64,000 nt of DNA from Lachnospiraceae bacterium (GTDB taxonomy: Bacteria > Bacillota > Clostridia > Lachnospirales > Lachnospiraceae). The DNA lies in assembly GCA_017539565.1 (NCBI GenBank), contig JAFYCS010000040.1, positions 22,510-86,509 on the forward strand, read 5' to 3'. The translations under genes were made by a program, and so were the position numbers. The notes beneath the pieces are model-generated. The model was given only the letters and a program-made list of their open reading frames with translations, was not told the DNA's origin and ran no database searches. This document shows, piece by piece, positions 36,030-44,920 of the stretch (positions within the stretch are counted from its first letter, which is position 1; every line of letters begins with the position of its first letter).

Positions 36030-37037
36030 ATGACGTACAAAAAGCTTATTCTGACAGGACTTCTGGCAGCCGCCACACTGACTGCCTGTACAACCGAAAC
36101 TACGCAGCAGGGCCGCGGTCCGTATGAGGCACCGGAAGAGGAGGAGCCGACAGCTACCCCCATTCCCACACCGACGGAAGAACCTATAGATCCCGGGGTG
36201 ATCGATGAGCCGCCGGAGATAGAGTATGAGGATATGGAGATCACGATCGAGAACCACAGGCTGGAGGCGGAAGACCGTGGTATAAACGGAAGTAATGAAT
36301 TTCCTTATGCGTATACAACCTATCAGCAGCTGATATTAAGTGATACATCCATAGACCAATGGCCGGATCTGTACCGTGAATTGGAATATGAGAATCTGGC
36401 GGTATATCACGATGCCCTCCAAAAATTCGGAGACGCATACGAATGGGCGGATCAGATGGATGAAAGTATCAGAATGTCTGCAAATTGCTGTGAAGCTGAC
36501 ACTTTTATATACAGGGCAGATGAGAGAATGCTCTGTTACGGTACTTCTTATTACGCAATGTATAACGGGCCCCATCCTACGATGTGGAGAACCTTTACCT
36601 GCTTTGATCCCCAGGACGGAAAGAAGCTTGAACTGTCTGATGTTATCTATGAAACAGATACGGCTAAATTAACAGGCATAATCTGGGATAATCTTGTGGC
36701 TGAAGCCTGGGGCGATGATTTTGATCCTGATGAAGAACAGGAAAGGGATATCAGGAGTAAGATAGAGGACATAATCGATAACGGCGATCTGGTATGGGGT
36801 ATGGATGATAAGGCACTGCTCATATCCTTTGATTCAGATGCCTTAATGTCTTATGCATTCGGACCGTTTTCCGCTGAGATAAATTTAGAGGATTATCCCG
36901 ATCTGGTATATGAATGGTATCTTCCGCAGGAATGCTCTCCTGTGGGCGGACGCGTAAGCGAAACAGATTGCGAAACAGAGAGCTGGAATCTGACAGATAT
37001 CCTAAATTATTTAAGCGTTCTTATGGGCAGGGAATAA
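36030..37037 (+). CDS. DUF3298-like lipoprotein
   Basis: A 335-aa lipoprotein with lipobox LTAC (residues 17-20), an acidic Pro/Thr linker (about 30-55), and a domain with the DUF3298 order: a paired-strand region followed by GPHPTMWRTFTCFDPQDGKKLELSDVIYE, then an acidic helix and LLISFDSDALMSYAFGPFSAEI. It is related in layout to the lipoprotein at 21611. The function is unknown; ligand binding at the cell surface is plausible. It lies between a small membrane protein (10 nt) and another lipoprotein (21 nt), forming a lipoprotein operon. Confidence 0.68.
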   Translation: MTYKKLILTGLLAAATLTACTTETTQQGRGPYEAPEEEEPTATPIPTPTEEPIDPGVIDEPPEIEYEDMEITIENHRLEAEDRGINGSNEFPYAYTTYQQLILSDTSIDQWPDLYRELEYENLAVYHDALQKFGDAYEWADQMDESIRMSANCCEADTFIYRADERMLCYGTSYYAMYNGPHPTMWRTFTCFDPQDGKKLELSDVIYETDTAKLTGIIWDNLVAEAWGDDFDPDEEQERDIRSKIEDIIDNGDLVWGMDDKALLISFDSDALMSYAFGPFSAEINLEDYPDLVYEWYLPQECSPVGGRVSETDCETESWNLTDILNYLSVLMGRE

Positions 37038-37058
37038 AGGATGTTTTGGAGGAGGTTT

Positions 37059-38771
37059 ATGAAAAAGACTACAGTCAGAGCGGGTGGAATATTATTATCG
37101 GCTATCCTGCTGTGTGCATGCAACGGTAATGATCATGAAAGCAGGGGGCTTTATGAAGGCACCGATGTTAAGCCTACGGAAATTATTGAAAAACCGGAGG
37201 TGACACCCACACCTTCTGATCCCGAGCCTGAACCGGAGCCTGAAGCAAAGGGAGAATGGAGTGACTACTTTGCAAACGGTGAGGTGATACATAACGGAAA
37301 TGACACCGTACTGATAGGGGACAGGCTGTATTTCAGGATATACGATCCCATGGCTGTAAGCAGGACCCAGGTAGGAAGTAATAACTTTCTGGGATATGAT
37401 AACGTGGAATATGGTTCCGACCTGATGTATTACGACTATAAGAATGATAAGGTTGTCAAAGTTGCGACCGTTTACGGAAGCGGGAAGCTGTATGCGACCG
37501 AAGAAGGATTTCTGATAAGGGGCAGAGATGATAAATGCAATCTTATCAGGCCAAACGGTATAGAAGAATTTGATTATTATGAAGGTGTACCCGTGGGCGT
37601 ATCCGATGACGGGAAATATGCAGCAATAGACATAACCGGGAAAAACGGATGTTATACAACGCGTATTTACAGCGGAGGAAAGATGATAGCAGATCCGCAT
37701 GATACACTGAACGGATCGGAATATGTGGGATTTGTCGGTGATACTATGATCTTTCGCCGTGCGGATGATTCGGCTATATATAAGCTTTACAGTCTGAACC
37801 CTGACGGTGAAGTAAAATGTCTGGGAGAGCTTTATGACTATGATGGGGAATTCTATCCTTTATTTCCCGAGCCCTATGACTTTGTTACCAATGGCAGTGA
37901 CTTTGCTATTGCCTGCGGATACCGCGACGGTGCTCCCCGTTATCTCTGTGCCAGCATCATCTATACGGGAAATGCGGACAGTGAGAACAGTGTTTCCCCG
38001 ATGGAAACATTTGAGGACAGTATTGAAAGAAGCTTATATGTTGATGAGGATAATAATATCCTCTGGGGAGAGCATGCTCCGGATGAAGTGGGGATGAGTG
38101 AGGGAAAGCACGGTACCGTGGTCTGCTATACGGACAGCGAAAATTATACCCCGGTTTCCTTTGATGATTATATCTTCTGGCCGGAAGAGGAAGATGCCCT
38201 CTTTTATAAATGGGATTTTGTTCAGGAAGCATTTAAATATGATAATAAGATATTTATGACATATGTGGATGCCAGCAGGAATCCCGATGAAGATTACAGC
38301 TCGTATATGGCATTCGATCTTTCGTCCATCAGGCATATAATGTTTGATCTGGATGATATGAAAGACGGGAAAGCTGCAATCTACTCTTTTGATACACAGT
38401 ATTCTTTTTCCTGGGATCATGGCGGATTTACACTGGATGATCTGCAGGGTGAATGGATAGTTGATAAGCTGTATGTTGAAGGTAACGAAGAAGTGCCGGC
38501 CGATCATGGATACAGTTATACCTTTGTGGTGGACGGTGACAAGGCACGTATGATATATGAAAACGGAAATAACCGTTCCGAAACAGAGGCGGTACTCGTT
38601 ACGGATGATGAGACCATATACGAAGGCATTTTATTTGCGGTACCGGATGATCCGTCGGAGCAGGAGTATGAGGTGGTGACATGTTATCAGGGCACTATAG
38701 AGCTTTCTGTGCGATACGTTTATGACGGAGGCTGCATCGGATCCTGGTATGCATACTGTCATGAAAAATAA
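37059..38771 (+). CDS. Large lipoprotein of unknown function
   Basis: A 570-aa lipoprotein. The ATG at 37059 has GGAGGAGG (37048-37055) upstream and yields a good signal peptide with lipobox LCAC; the in-frame ATG at 37041 precedes that ribosome binding site and is rejected. After a linker with PEPEPEPE the protein has a long domain with repeated YDYKNDKVVKV- and ISDDGKYAAIDI-like beta-strand units, suggestive of a beta-propeller, and a C-terminal domain (about 450-570) starting at LDDLQGEWIVDKLYV that resembles lipocalin-like GEW domains. Neither half is firmly assigned. It belongs to the lipoprotein operon 35504-39674. Confidence 0.65.
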   Translation: MKKTTVRAGGILLSAILLCACNGNDHESRGLYEGTDVKPTEIIEKPEVTPTPSDPEPEPEPEAKGEWSDYFANGEVIHNGNDTVLIGDRLYFRIYDPMAVSRTQVGSNNFLGYDNVEYGSDLMYYDYKNDKVVKVATVYGSGKLYATEEGFLIRGRDDKCNLIRPNGIEEFDYYEGVPVGVSDDGKYAAIDITGKNGCYTTRIYSGGKMIADPHDTLNGSEYVGFVGDTMIFRRADDSAIYKLYSLNPDGEVKCLGELYDYDGEFYPLFPEPYDFVTNGSDFAIACGYRDGAPRYLCASIIYTGNADSENSVSPMETFEDSIERSLYVDEDNNILWGEHAPDEVGMSEGKHGTVVCYTDSENYTPVSFDDYIFWPEEEDALFYKWDFVQEAFKYDNKIFMTYVDASRNPDEDYSSYMAFDLSSIRHIMFDLDDMKDGKAAIYSFDTQYSFSWDHGGFTLDDLQGEWIVDKLYVEGNEEVPADHGYSYTFVVDGDKARMIYENGNNRSETEAVLVTDDETIYEGILFAVPDDPSEQEYEVVTCYQGTIELSVRYVYDGGCIGSWYAYCHEK

Positions 38772-38783
38772 AACGGAGGTTTA

Positions 38784-39674
38784 ATGAAAGAGCAGATCAT
38801 ATCATATGTTATCATGCCGGCAGCAGTCCTGCTGTTATGCGGATGTACAAATACTGCAGCCATACCGGCACAGGAGAATACGTATGATAACACAGAAATT
38901 ACCATAGATGATGATTCCGGCAGCAGCGGAGATAATGCAGGATCAGTTGCAGAAAAACCGTCGGAAACGGAAGAAATGCAAACAGAAACAGATGCAGATG
39001 AGATAACGGGGACGGATAGTGATATCCCTGCAGATGACAAGGAGGAAGAGAGTATGAAAGATCCGGTACTGTTGTATATGGGACATGCGAGTCTTCGCAT
39101 AGTCACGGGAGAGAACAAAGTGATCTATATCGATCCCTTCTGCGGTGACGGTTATGATCTGTCTGCGGATATGATACTGCAGACCCATGACCATTACGAT
39201 CATAAAGACCTGTCCAGGATAAGCAGCAGAAATGACGACTGTGTAGTGATAACCCAGAAAGAAGCACTGGCAGGCGGTACACATCAGAGCTTTGAAACGG
39301 AGTATGTCCGGGTGGAAGCTGTTGAAGCCGGATATAATAAGAATCACAATGTCAACAGCTGCGTCGGATACATACTTACATTCAGTAACGATGTGAGTCT
39401 TTATATAAGCGGTGATACATCAAAGACAGAGCAGATGGCGGAACTGGCAGACAGAAATCTTGATTACGCTTTTTACTGCTGTGACGGTGTATACAATATG
39501 GATGTTGCGGAAGCTTCCGAATGCGCTGCTTTAGTAGGAGCAAAGGTGAACATCCCGTATCACAGCGGGCCGGCAGATAAAACTCTTTTTGATATGGATA
39601 ATGCAAAGAAATTTAATGTACCCGGCGCATATATTTTAACGCCGGGTACGGAACTGGTACTTGAAAAGCCTTAA
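38784..39674 (+). CDS. Lipoprotein with metallo-beta-lactamase-fold hydrolase domain
   Basis: A 296-aa protein. Residues 1-21 form a signal peptide with lipobox LCGC; 25-90 is an acidic Ser/Thr/Glu linker; 91-296 is a UlaG-like MBL hydrolase with QTHDHYDHKD, a further His in GGTHQSF, the bridging Asp in YISGDTSK and a last His in NIPYHSGP, so a full dinuclear metal site is present. Surface display of this subfamily is unusual, as most UlaG-like proteins are cytosolic. AAGGAGG (39039-39045) inside the linker lies 8 nt before the in-frame ATG at 39054 (Met91), which would start exactly at the hydrolase domain. Last gene of the lipoprotein operon; it converges with the GH8 gene. Confidence 0.8.
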   Translation: MKEQIISYVIMPAAVLLLCGCTNTAAIPAQENTYDNTEITIDDDSGSSGDNAGSVAEKPSETEEMQTETDADEITGTDSDIPADDKEEESMKDPVLLYMGHASLRIVTGENKVIYIDPFCGDGYDLSADMILQTHDHYDHKDLSRISSRNDDCVVITQKEALAGGTHQSFETEYVRVEAVEAGYNKNHNVNSCVGYILTFSNDVSLYISGDTSKTEQMAELADRNLDYAFYCCDGVYNMDVAEASECAALVGAKVNIPYHSGPADKTLFDMDNAKKFNVPGAYILTPGTELVLEKP

Positions 39675-39683
39675 GAGTAGTGA

Positions 39684-40793
39684 TCAGTATACCTGATAAA
39701 AGCCGCCCAGCATCATAAGGCAGAAGAAGTACAGACAGTTATCGTAATAGCGGCGCTCTCCTTTACGCATAGGCGTGTTCCAGAAAGTGCGCAGGTAATC
39801 TTCTGCGTAGGGGCTGTCACTTGCGATGGATGCGGCTGCCAGTGTAGCGGTGATTGCAACGGGATGCATGGCAGGTACATCTGTGGGTGTACCGTCGATC
39901 TGATAGGCCATGTAATCTTCGGCGGATATACCGTGGAAGAAATCCTGCAGCTGTGTTGCCACGGCTGCAGTCTCATCACGACGGCCGAACCACAGGGTGT
40001 CCAGTGCAATGTTCATTGCCACGCGGTAAGCATCGGAATAGAAGCCGAAGTTCTTATGGAAACGGAATATGGGAGTGCCGTCATATGCGGCATACTCTGC
40101 GCACATACCTGTCTTTGGATGTGCGCTTAATGCTATATATGCGCGGCTGTCTTCTGCGGCCTGTTTCCAGAATCCGCGGTCTGCTTCATCAGCGCGTTCC
40201 GCGAATACCTGATAGAAATGCGGCAGGTGATAACTGGGATCGGAGTAATCCGCTTCCGGTACAAAACGTATCAGATGATTATCAGGATCCCACATAGCTC
40301 TTCCGCCGGGGACCAGTTCATCCTGGTGCAGACAGTGGCGCAGGATATCCTTTGCCTGTGCATCATAGTCAAATATCCCGTCGCCATTACCCCAGCGCGC
40401 TGCTGCCATAAATAATGCCATGGCAAAGTACTCTTCACCGTCGGGAGCAGGGCCTTCAAAATTGTGTTTTCCGTTAAGGTCAACGGACCAGGCAAAATAT
40501 CCTGTATATTTACCGTCTTCCTGATACATGTAACGTTTGGAAAACTGCCACAGTCTGTCAAACAGATCTTTCCGGTCCATCTGTACGCACATCATCATAC
40601 CGTAGCTCATGCCTTCTGTCCGGGCGTCGATATTTCCGGTGTCTACCATACAGGCGCTGTCGGGATCGGTCTCATGAAAGAAGTTCTCTTCGGGATCGGA
40701 AAATATAGTCTCAAAGCAGGTGCTGATCCGTTCGTATACGGCTTCATCATCGATCCCTATACGTGTAAACATATTGGGATACTTTCTGTTCAT
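39684..40793 (-). CDS. GH8 reducing-end xylose-releasing exo-oligoxylanase
   Basis: A 369-aa cytosolic enzyme that matches the Rex subgroup of GH8 (about 380-390 aa). The catalytic Glu is E60 in NIDARTEGMSYGMMMC, and FEGPAPDGEEYFAMAL (D118) is the substrate-binding segment. Rex enzymes remove single xylose units from the reducing end of imported xylo-oligosaccharides. There is no signal peptide. The gene follows a membrane-protein gene by 21 nt and a LytTR regulator before that, all on the minus strand, so it is probably the target of that regulator. A ribosome binding site AGGAGG precedes 40793. Confidence 0.92.
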   Translation of the reverse strand: MNRKYPNMFTRIGIDDEAVYERISTCFETIFSDPEENFFHETDPDSACMVDTGNIDARTEGMSYGMMMCVQMDRKDLFDRLWQFSKRYMYQEDGKYTGYFAWSVDLNGKHNFEGPAPDGEEYFAMALFMAAARWGNGDGIFDYDAQAKDILRHCLHQDELVPGGRAMWDPDNHLIRFVPEADYSDPSYHLPHFYQVFAERADEADRGFWKQAAEDSRAYIALSAHPKTGMCAEYAAYDGTPIFRFHKNFGFYSDAYRVAMNIALDTLWFGRRDETAAVATQLQDFFHGISAEDYMAYQIDGTPTDVPAMHPVAITATLAAASIASDSPYAEDYLRTFWNTPMRKGERRYYDNCLYFFCLMMLGGFYQVY

Positions 40794-40814
40794 TGCTTTG
40801 TCCTCCTGATATAT

Positions 40815-41849
40815 TTAATATATTTGCTTCTGCAGCTGCCATACCACATTACCGTCTGCATCTTCTATACGGGTAGCTTCGATTGTATCCGGATCTAAAG
40901 ACATATCATGTATCATCACGCTGTTCTGGATGATCTTATAACCGGAATCCGTAGTGATCTCAAAGCGGAAGGTCAGGTCTTTGTCTATTTCAAGTCCCTT
41001 TTCCAATGTGATCTCTTCCTGGTTAAGAGCCTGCTGTGTGATGTCTAAGGTTTTGAGTTCACGTCCGGAGGTCATATATGTGACCATGACCTTGCTGACG
41101 CCGGCTTTGGGGATATTATGACTGCTGTCATAATCAAACATCACTGTATAAGCCCCGTCATATTTAAGCTTTCCGCCTGCAGTCTTCTCCGAATGGAAGC
41201 GGGAGGTTATTGCAGGGAAGGGGAAGAAGTCCCAGGCAAGCGATTCGGCGATATCTATGTTTTCACTTTTAAAGATACCTGCAGTTTTTACAAAGACAGT
41301 AGCGTTCATAAGTTCATCAAAGATGCTGACATTGAAACGACCTGTATATGCGCCGGGCTCTGCTGTGTTCTTTTCCATGGGAACGCTGATCCCGTGTATG
41401 TCGAGGGTGACTTCCGTGTCATCAGCAAACTCTTTTAAATGTATATCCATAACGATATCTGCTGTTTTTGAATCGTAGTCTATGTTTTCAAAATTCCAGC
41501 CATAAGCGGAGATCATCTTTGTCTGTTTTTCCAGTTCCGTCCGCAGTGAATAAAGCTCGCTATTGATACCGTCATTTGTATTCTGCAGCATCTGTACGGA
41601 ATTCTGGAGAGAAGCAACTACTCCGGACAATGTCCCTATGGATATGAGTGAAACGCTTGCTATTACGATCAGGATCGTACGGTACAGCACTCCTGCTGTT
41701 GTCTTGGGCTCGGGAAGAGGATTGTGCGTGTCGCGGATCTCGCCTTTGGTAACTTTATCCAGCCTCCTGTTATAAATAATGATACTTACTGCGATGATAA
41801 GTACGGCGGCTACTGCCATAACTACTATAATACCTGCAAAATTACTCAT
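40815..41849 (-). CDS. Uncharacterised membrane protein with two helices and coiled coil
   Basis: A 344-aa protein starting at the ATG 9 nt after GGAGG; an ATG six bases upstream is too close to the ribosome binding site. Helices lie near residues 3-25 and 56-78, followed by a coiled-coil stretch (VASLQNSVQMLQ to LRTELEKQTKM) and a large beta-rich extracytoplasmic domain of about 230 residues. No family is recognised. Its place, 15 nt after a LytTR regulator, recalls the many LytTR genes paired with a membrane protein that modulates them, but it is not DUF3021. A sensor role for the operon with the GH8 enzyme is inference. Confidence 0.65.
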   Translation of the reverse strand: MSNFAGIIVVMAVAAVLIIAVSIIIYNRRLDKVTKGEIRDTHNPLPEPKTTAGVLYRTILIVIASVSLISIGTLSGVVASLQNSVQMLQNTNDGINSELYSLRTELEKQTKMISAYGWNFENIDYDSKTADIVMDIHLKEFADDTEVTLDIHGISVPMEKNTAEPGAYTGRFNVSIFDELMNATVFVKTAGIFKSENIDIAESLAWDFFPFPAITSRFHSEKTAGGKLKYDGAYTVMFDYDSSHNIPKAGVSKVMVTYMTSGRELKTLDITQQALNQEEITLEKGLEIDKDLTFRFEITTDSGYKIIQNSVMIHDMSLDPDTIEATRIEDADGNVVWQLQKQIY

Positions 41850-41864
41850 TGTCATTACCTCCTG

Positions 41865-42314
41865 TCAGATATTGAAAAATCTTTTAAAATCGTTGTAATA
41901 GCTTCTGGTGACATCAACAAGGGTACCGTCCGATAAAGTAAGGATGAATTTCATGGACAGGGAAGGTCGTATCCTTTTGATGTGTTTTTTTGAAATGATC
42001 ACTGATTTGCTGACTCTTAAGAATTCCTGAGGATCCAGCAGTGTCTCGAGCATGTACATCCTCTCCTGAGAAAGAAAAGTACCTTCACCGGTGTGTATCT
42101 CGATATCCTTGCCATAAGCCTCAATGAATGTCACTTCTGAGACCGACAGTCTCACATGTTCTTTTTTATCATTGCGCACTGATAAGAAAGCCGGATAACG
42201 GTCGGATTCAGTGAGAGTATATTCAGCGTCATCGCCGGTCTCTATGCCGTGTTCTTCCATAAACGAAAGAACGGACCGGTAGTTTTCTTCTGATACTGAA
42301 ATACGAATTTTCAT
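41865..42314 (-). CDS. LytTR-family DNA-binding regulator
   Basis: A 149-aa protein starting at the ATG preceded by GAAGGAGG; the longer frame to 42407 has no support. There is no receiver domain. Residues 1-45 form a short alpha/beta N-terminus, and 50-149 is a LytTR domain with VSEVTFIEAYGKDIEIHTGEG, an FLRVSKSVIISKKHIKRI core and the C-terminal strand SDGTLVDVTRSYYNDFKRFF. LytTR proteins bind promoter direct repeats and control their own operons. It heads the run LytTR, membrane protein, GH8, suggesting control of xylo-oligosaccharide use. Confidence 0.87.
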   Translation of the reverse strand: MKIRISVSEENYRSVLSFMEEHGIETGDDAEYTLTESDRYPAFLSVRNDKKEHVRLSVSEVTFIEAYGKDIEIHTGEGTFLSQERMYMLETLLDPQEFLRVSKSVIISKKHIKRIRPSLSMKFILTLSDGTLVDVTRSYYNDFKRFFNI

Positions 42315-42384
42315 AGTCTGCCTCCTTCGTAAACCACCATATATTAAAATCCGGGTAAGCACAATACTTTGGAAATAAAATGCA

Positions 42385-42414
42385 CAAAAAACGGGTATAA
42401 GTTGCATACCCGTT
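42385..42414 (-). terminator. Intrinsic terminator of the mazG/DUF3472-like operon
   Basis: On the minus strand AACGGGTAT pairs with ATACCCGTT (42406-42414 and 42390-42398) around a 7-nt loop and is followed by a run of T. It separates the upstream operon from the LytTR gene. Confidence 0.82.
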
Positions 42415-42460
42415 CAGACAGCTGATATTTATATGCGTTATGAAAAACAGAGTACAAGGT

Positions 42461-44257
42461 TTATTGGAGAGGTTTTGTTACGGTTCCGCTAAAGTTATTC
42501 TTTCCGCTTACAGTAACCGTATTGTCTTCCGCATTGTAAGATGTATCACAATTCTTTTTTGTGATCTTAAGGGTTTTGCTGCTTCCGTCCCAAAGAGTTA
42601 TGTTAAGACTTATCTTCTTTATCTTAAGCTTTCCCTTTTTATCTATTGAAGCATTGATAGTGAGGGCTTCATCCGTAAGTAATGCAGGAGCTATGGTAAA
42701 TGAGCATTTATCCTTTTTTACGGCTTTATTGATTGCTTTTACGGCTTTTTTTAGTATATTCTTGTCGACCTTGCTGAGCTCTGATTTTTTAAGAGCTTTC
42801 CGGTCCAGGGAATATACCGGATAGAAAGCAGTTTCTCCCGCATTCTTTTTGCTTCCTTTAACGTATGTGACCTTGATATATTTAGCGTTGTCTACTCCCT
42901 CGATAAGACTGCTTACCTTTAATGCTTCTTCAGGATCTATCTTTTTAGAGCAATAAGCATATTCCGACAGATATTGAAGTGAAACAGTGGCGGTGTATTC
43001 TTCTGACTTGTTGACTTTATAGTTGGTTTCGATCCGTTTGAGGGTGTATCCATCTTCCGGCTGATTATCTGCAGTGTGATCCACGTCTATACTGTAATCT
43101 TTTACATGTCCGTAAACATCTGTAGTTTCAAGAGTTACCTTATATGCGGAATAATAGGATCTGTTTATAATCAGACTGCTTTCCCAGGGACGTGTGATCG
43201 TCTTAACACCTATCTTATCACCGTTTTCGTTCAGTACACTTACAACGGTTTTGATAACAGGTGCAGCATTTGAACTCTGCTTCCAGCTAACTCCTATATT
43301 TCCGTTTGTATTTACCGCCATAAGATCCGTAACTTCCGATTCGGATATTTCGGGTTTATCCGGCTGGTTGATGGAAACCGTCAGGCGGCGTGGCATTTTT
43401 GCATCATATGCCTGCTGGTCTGCTACATATTCACCGGCCTGTCCCCAGAAATAATCTGCTTCTGCCCCGAATTCATGAGTCCCGGCAGTTTCATATCCCC
43501 ATTCGGGAGGATCATAGGACATTACAGAGGTATTTAAGGACAGCCATTTTTCAGAATTGCGTTCATAGGCATAGATGTTTTTGATCCTGAACCTGCGGGC
43601 AAGATAATCCCTGTTTTTCCAGAAGTTTTCCTGAAACTGTGAGAGGCCGCCGGTCATGGCGGAATCTTTAAGCTTTGTATTGAATGCGGACATCAGTGTC
43701 CACTCCCCGCTTGAAAGATCGATCACCCACTGACCCATGAAAGTATTTCCGGTTTCCTTGTCCTCCCAGCAGTAGAGCAGCATGCGGTACCAGGAACCTG
43801 TTTTCCAGTCGTAATCGCCTATCCAGTTGGTCCCTTCACCTTCACCGCCGAAATTAGATTCTGCTCCGTAAGGATACATACGTTCTGCACGCAGTATTTT
43901 TCCGTCTATTTCACCTTCCCAGAAGGAAAGGATAGCTGTTCTCCTGCCGCCGTCAACGCTCTGCAGGCCGCTGTATGCACCAAAACCACCTTTCATTCCC
44001 CAGTTGCACAATGCCCAGTATGTATTCATAGGGGTTAATTCTCCGAGAAAATCTATCTGAAAGATGGTATATTCTCCATACGGAGTATCAATAACCGGAT
44101 TCATATAGATGTTATGAGCCATTTTTTCTTCGCGCTCTGTGGGATCGGGTGTATCGTCACCCTCTTCACCGGAGGCCAGGACAGCGGTGCTTAAGCAGAT
44201 GCCGGTGAATAATACTGCTGTCAGCATTAATATGGCTTTTATCAGTTTTTTGCTCAT
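42461..44257 (-). CDS. Secreted DUF3472-like protein with shared C-terminal domain
   Basis: A 598-aa protein with a signal peptide (hydrophobic 8-27, cleavage after VLAS near 29). Residues about 40-280 resemble DUF3472: IFQIDFLGEL, WGMKGGFGAYSGLQSV, ILSFWEG and NWIGDYDWKTGSWYRMLLYCWED. A fibronectin-like region follows (about 290-400). The last 200 residues (YCSKKIDPEEALKV, LKKAVKAINKAVKK, LKIKKISLNIT, then VSGKNNFSGTVT) share pattern and order with the C-terminal domain of the three secreted proteins at 44921, 46121 and 47242. Its ATG overlaps the mazG stop by 4 nt, an odd coupling for a secreted protein. Carbohydrate binding at the surface is possible but not shown. Confidence 0.65.
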   Translation of the reverse strand: MSKKLIKAILMLTAVLFTGICLSTAVLASGEEGDDTPDPTEREEKMAHNIYMNPVIDTPYGEYTIFQIDFLGELTPMNTYWALCNWGMKGGFGAYSGLQSVDGGRRTAILSFWEGEIDGKILRAERMYPYGAESNFGGEGEGTNWIGDYDWKTGSWYRMLLYCWEDKETGNTFMGQWVIDLSSGEWTLMSAFNTKLKDSAMTGGLSQFQENFWKNRDYLARRFRIKNIYAYERNSEKWLSLNTSVMSYDPPEWGYETAGTHEFGAEADYFWGQAGEYVADQQAYDAKMPRRLTVSINQPDKPEISESEVTDLMAVNTNGNIGVSWKQSSNAAPVIKTVVSVLNENGDKIGVKTITRPWESSLIINRSYYSAYKVTLETTDVYGHVKDYSIDVDHTADNQPEDGYTLKRIETNYKVNKSEEYTATVSLQYLSEYAYCSKKIDPEEALKVSSLIEGVDNAKYIKVTYVKGSKKNAGETAFYPVYSLDRKALKKSELSKVDKNILKKAVKAINKAVKKDKCSFTIAPALLTDEALTINASIDKKGKLKIKKISLNITLWDGSSKTLKITKKNCDTSYNAEDNTVTVSGKNNFSGTVTKPLQ

Positions 44258-44727
44258 TTAAATCCTTTCCTTTCTTTTGCAACGCCTATGAGATCGATGG
44301 CTTCATTCATTGCTCCTGCCAGGTAGCTTTCCTGCCATTCTTTTCCCTGCTTTTCTTCCTTCTTGATATTATCCCATACGGCTTTCCGCTCTTCGTCATT
44401 GGCAAACTCCACACCCTGAAAAACATGGGGGTGTCTGCGGATCATTTTATCGGCTATGCCTTTTGCAACATCTTCTATAGTAAAGAGACCTTCTTCCTCT
44501 GCGATCTGGGCGTGCATATAGACCTGAAGCAGCAGATCACCCAGTTCCTCCTTAAGGTTATCTGCATTTCCAGTCTCCTTAAGTATATTGATGCCTCCGA
44601 TCACCTCGGCAGCTTCCTCTATACATGCCGCTTTGAGCGATACATGGGTCTGCGCCCTGTCCCAGGGGCATCCGTCCTCTGCACGCAGTTTTATTACCAC
44701 TTCTTTAAGATGTTGTAATTCAGACAT
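44254..44727 (-). CDS. mazG: MazG nucleotide pyrophosphohydrolase
   Basis: A 157-aa protein, shorter than the two-domain E. coli MazG (263 aa) but with one complete domain: CPWDRAQTH, the metal-binding EEAAEV helix with EELGDLLLQVYMHAQIAEE, and KMIRRHPHVFQGV. It hydrolyses nucleoside triphosphates to monophosphates and pyrophosphate, cleaning non-canonical nucleotides or lowering (p)ppGpp-type stress signals. AAGAGGA precedes the ATG. It is first in an operon with a secreted protein and has its own promoter with an inverted repeat in the spacer. Confidence 0.93.
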   Translation of the reverse strand: MSELQHLKEVVIKLRAEDGCPWDRAQTHVSLKAACIEEAAEVIGGINILKETGNADNLKEELGDLLLQVYMHAQIAEEEGLFTIEDVAKGIADKMIRRHPHVFQGVEFANDEERKAVWDNIKKEEKQGKEWQESYLAGAMNEAIDLIGVAKERKGFK

Positions 44728-44759
44728 GATCTTTATCCTCTTTTCTGTCGGGATGACCT

Positions 44760-44789
44760 ATTATACAACGAATGACACATGTCATACAA
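44760..44789 (-). promoter_or_regulatory. mazG promoter with inverted repeat in the spacer
   Basis: Minus strand: -35 TTGTAT (44784-44789), 18 bp, -10 TATAAT (44760-44765). Between the boxes lies ATGACA-CA-TGTCAT (44772-44785), a perfect inverted repeat and likely operator for a repressor. Confidence 0.6.
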
Positions 44790-44834
44790 GTTCGGCATAA
44801 AATACCAACACGGAAATTAAATACACCAATAATA

Positions 44835-44863
44835 TTGACATTTACCAATCTTATCGGTAAAAT
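44835..44863 (+). promoter_or_regulatory. Promoter of the first secreted paralogue, with candidate operator
   Basis: -35 TTGACA (44835-44840), 17 bp, -10 TAAAAT (44858-44863). TTTACC (44841-44846) and GGTAAA (44856-44861) form an inverted repeat filling the spacer, so a dimeric protein could block this promoter. Confidence 0.6.
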
Positions 44864-44920
44864 GCAAAATGATTTAGTATGTTGGGACGAAGGTCCCGTA
44901 GTATAAAGGGAGGTTTAACC

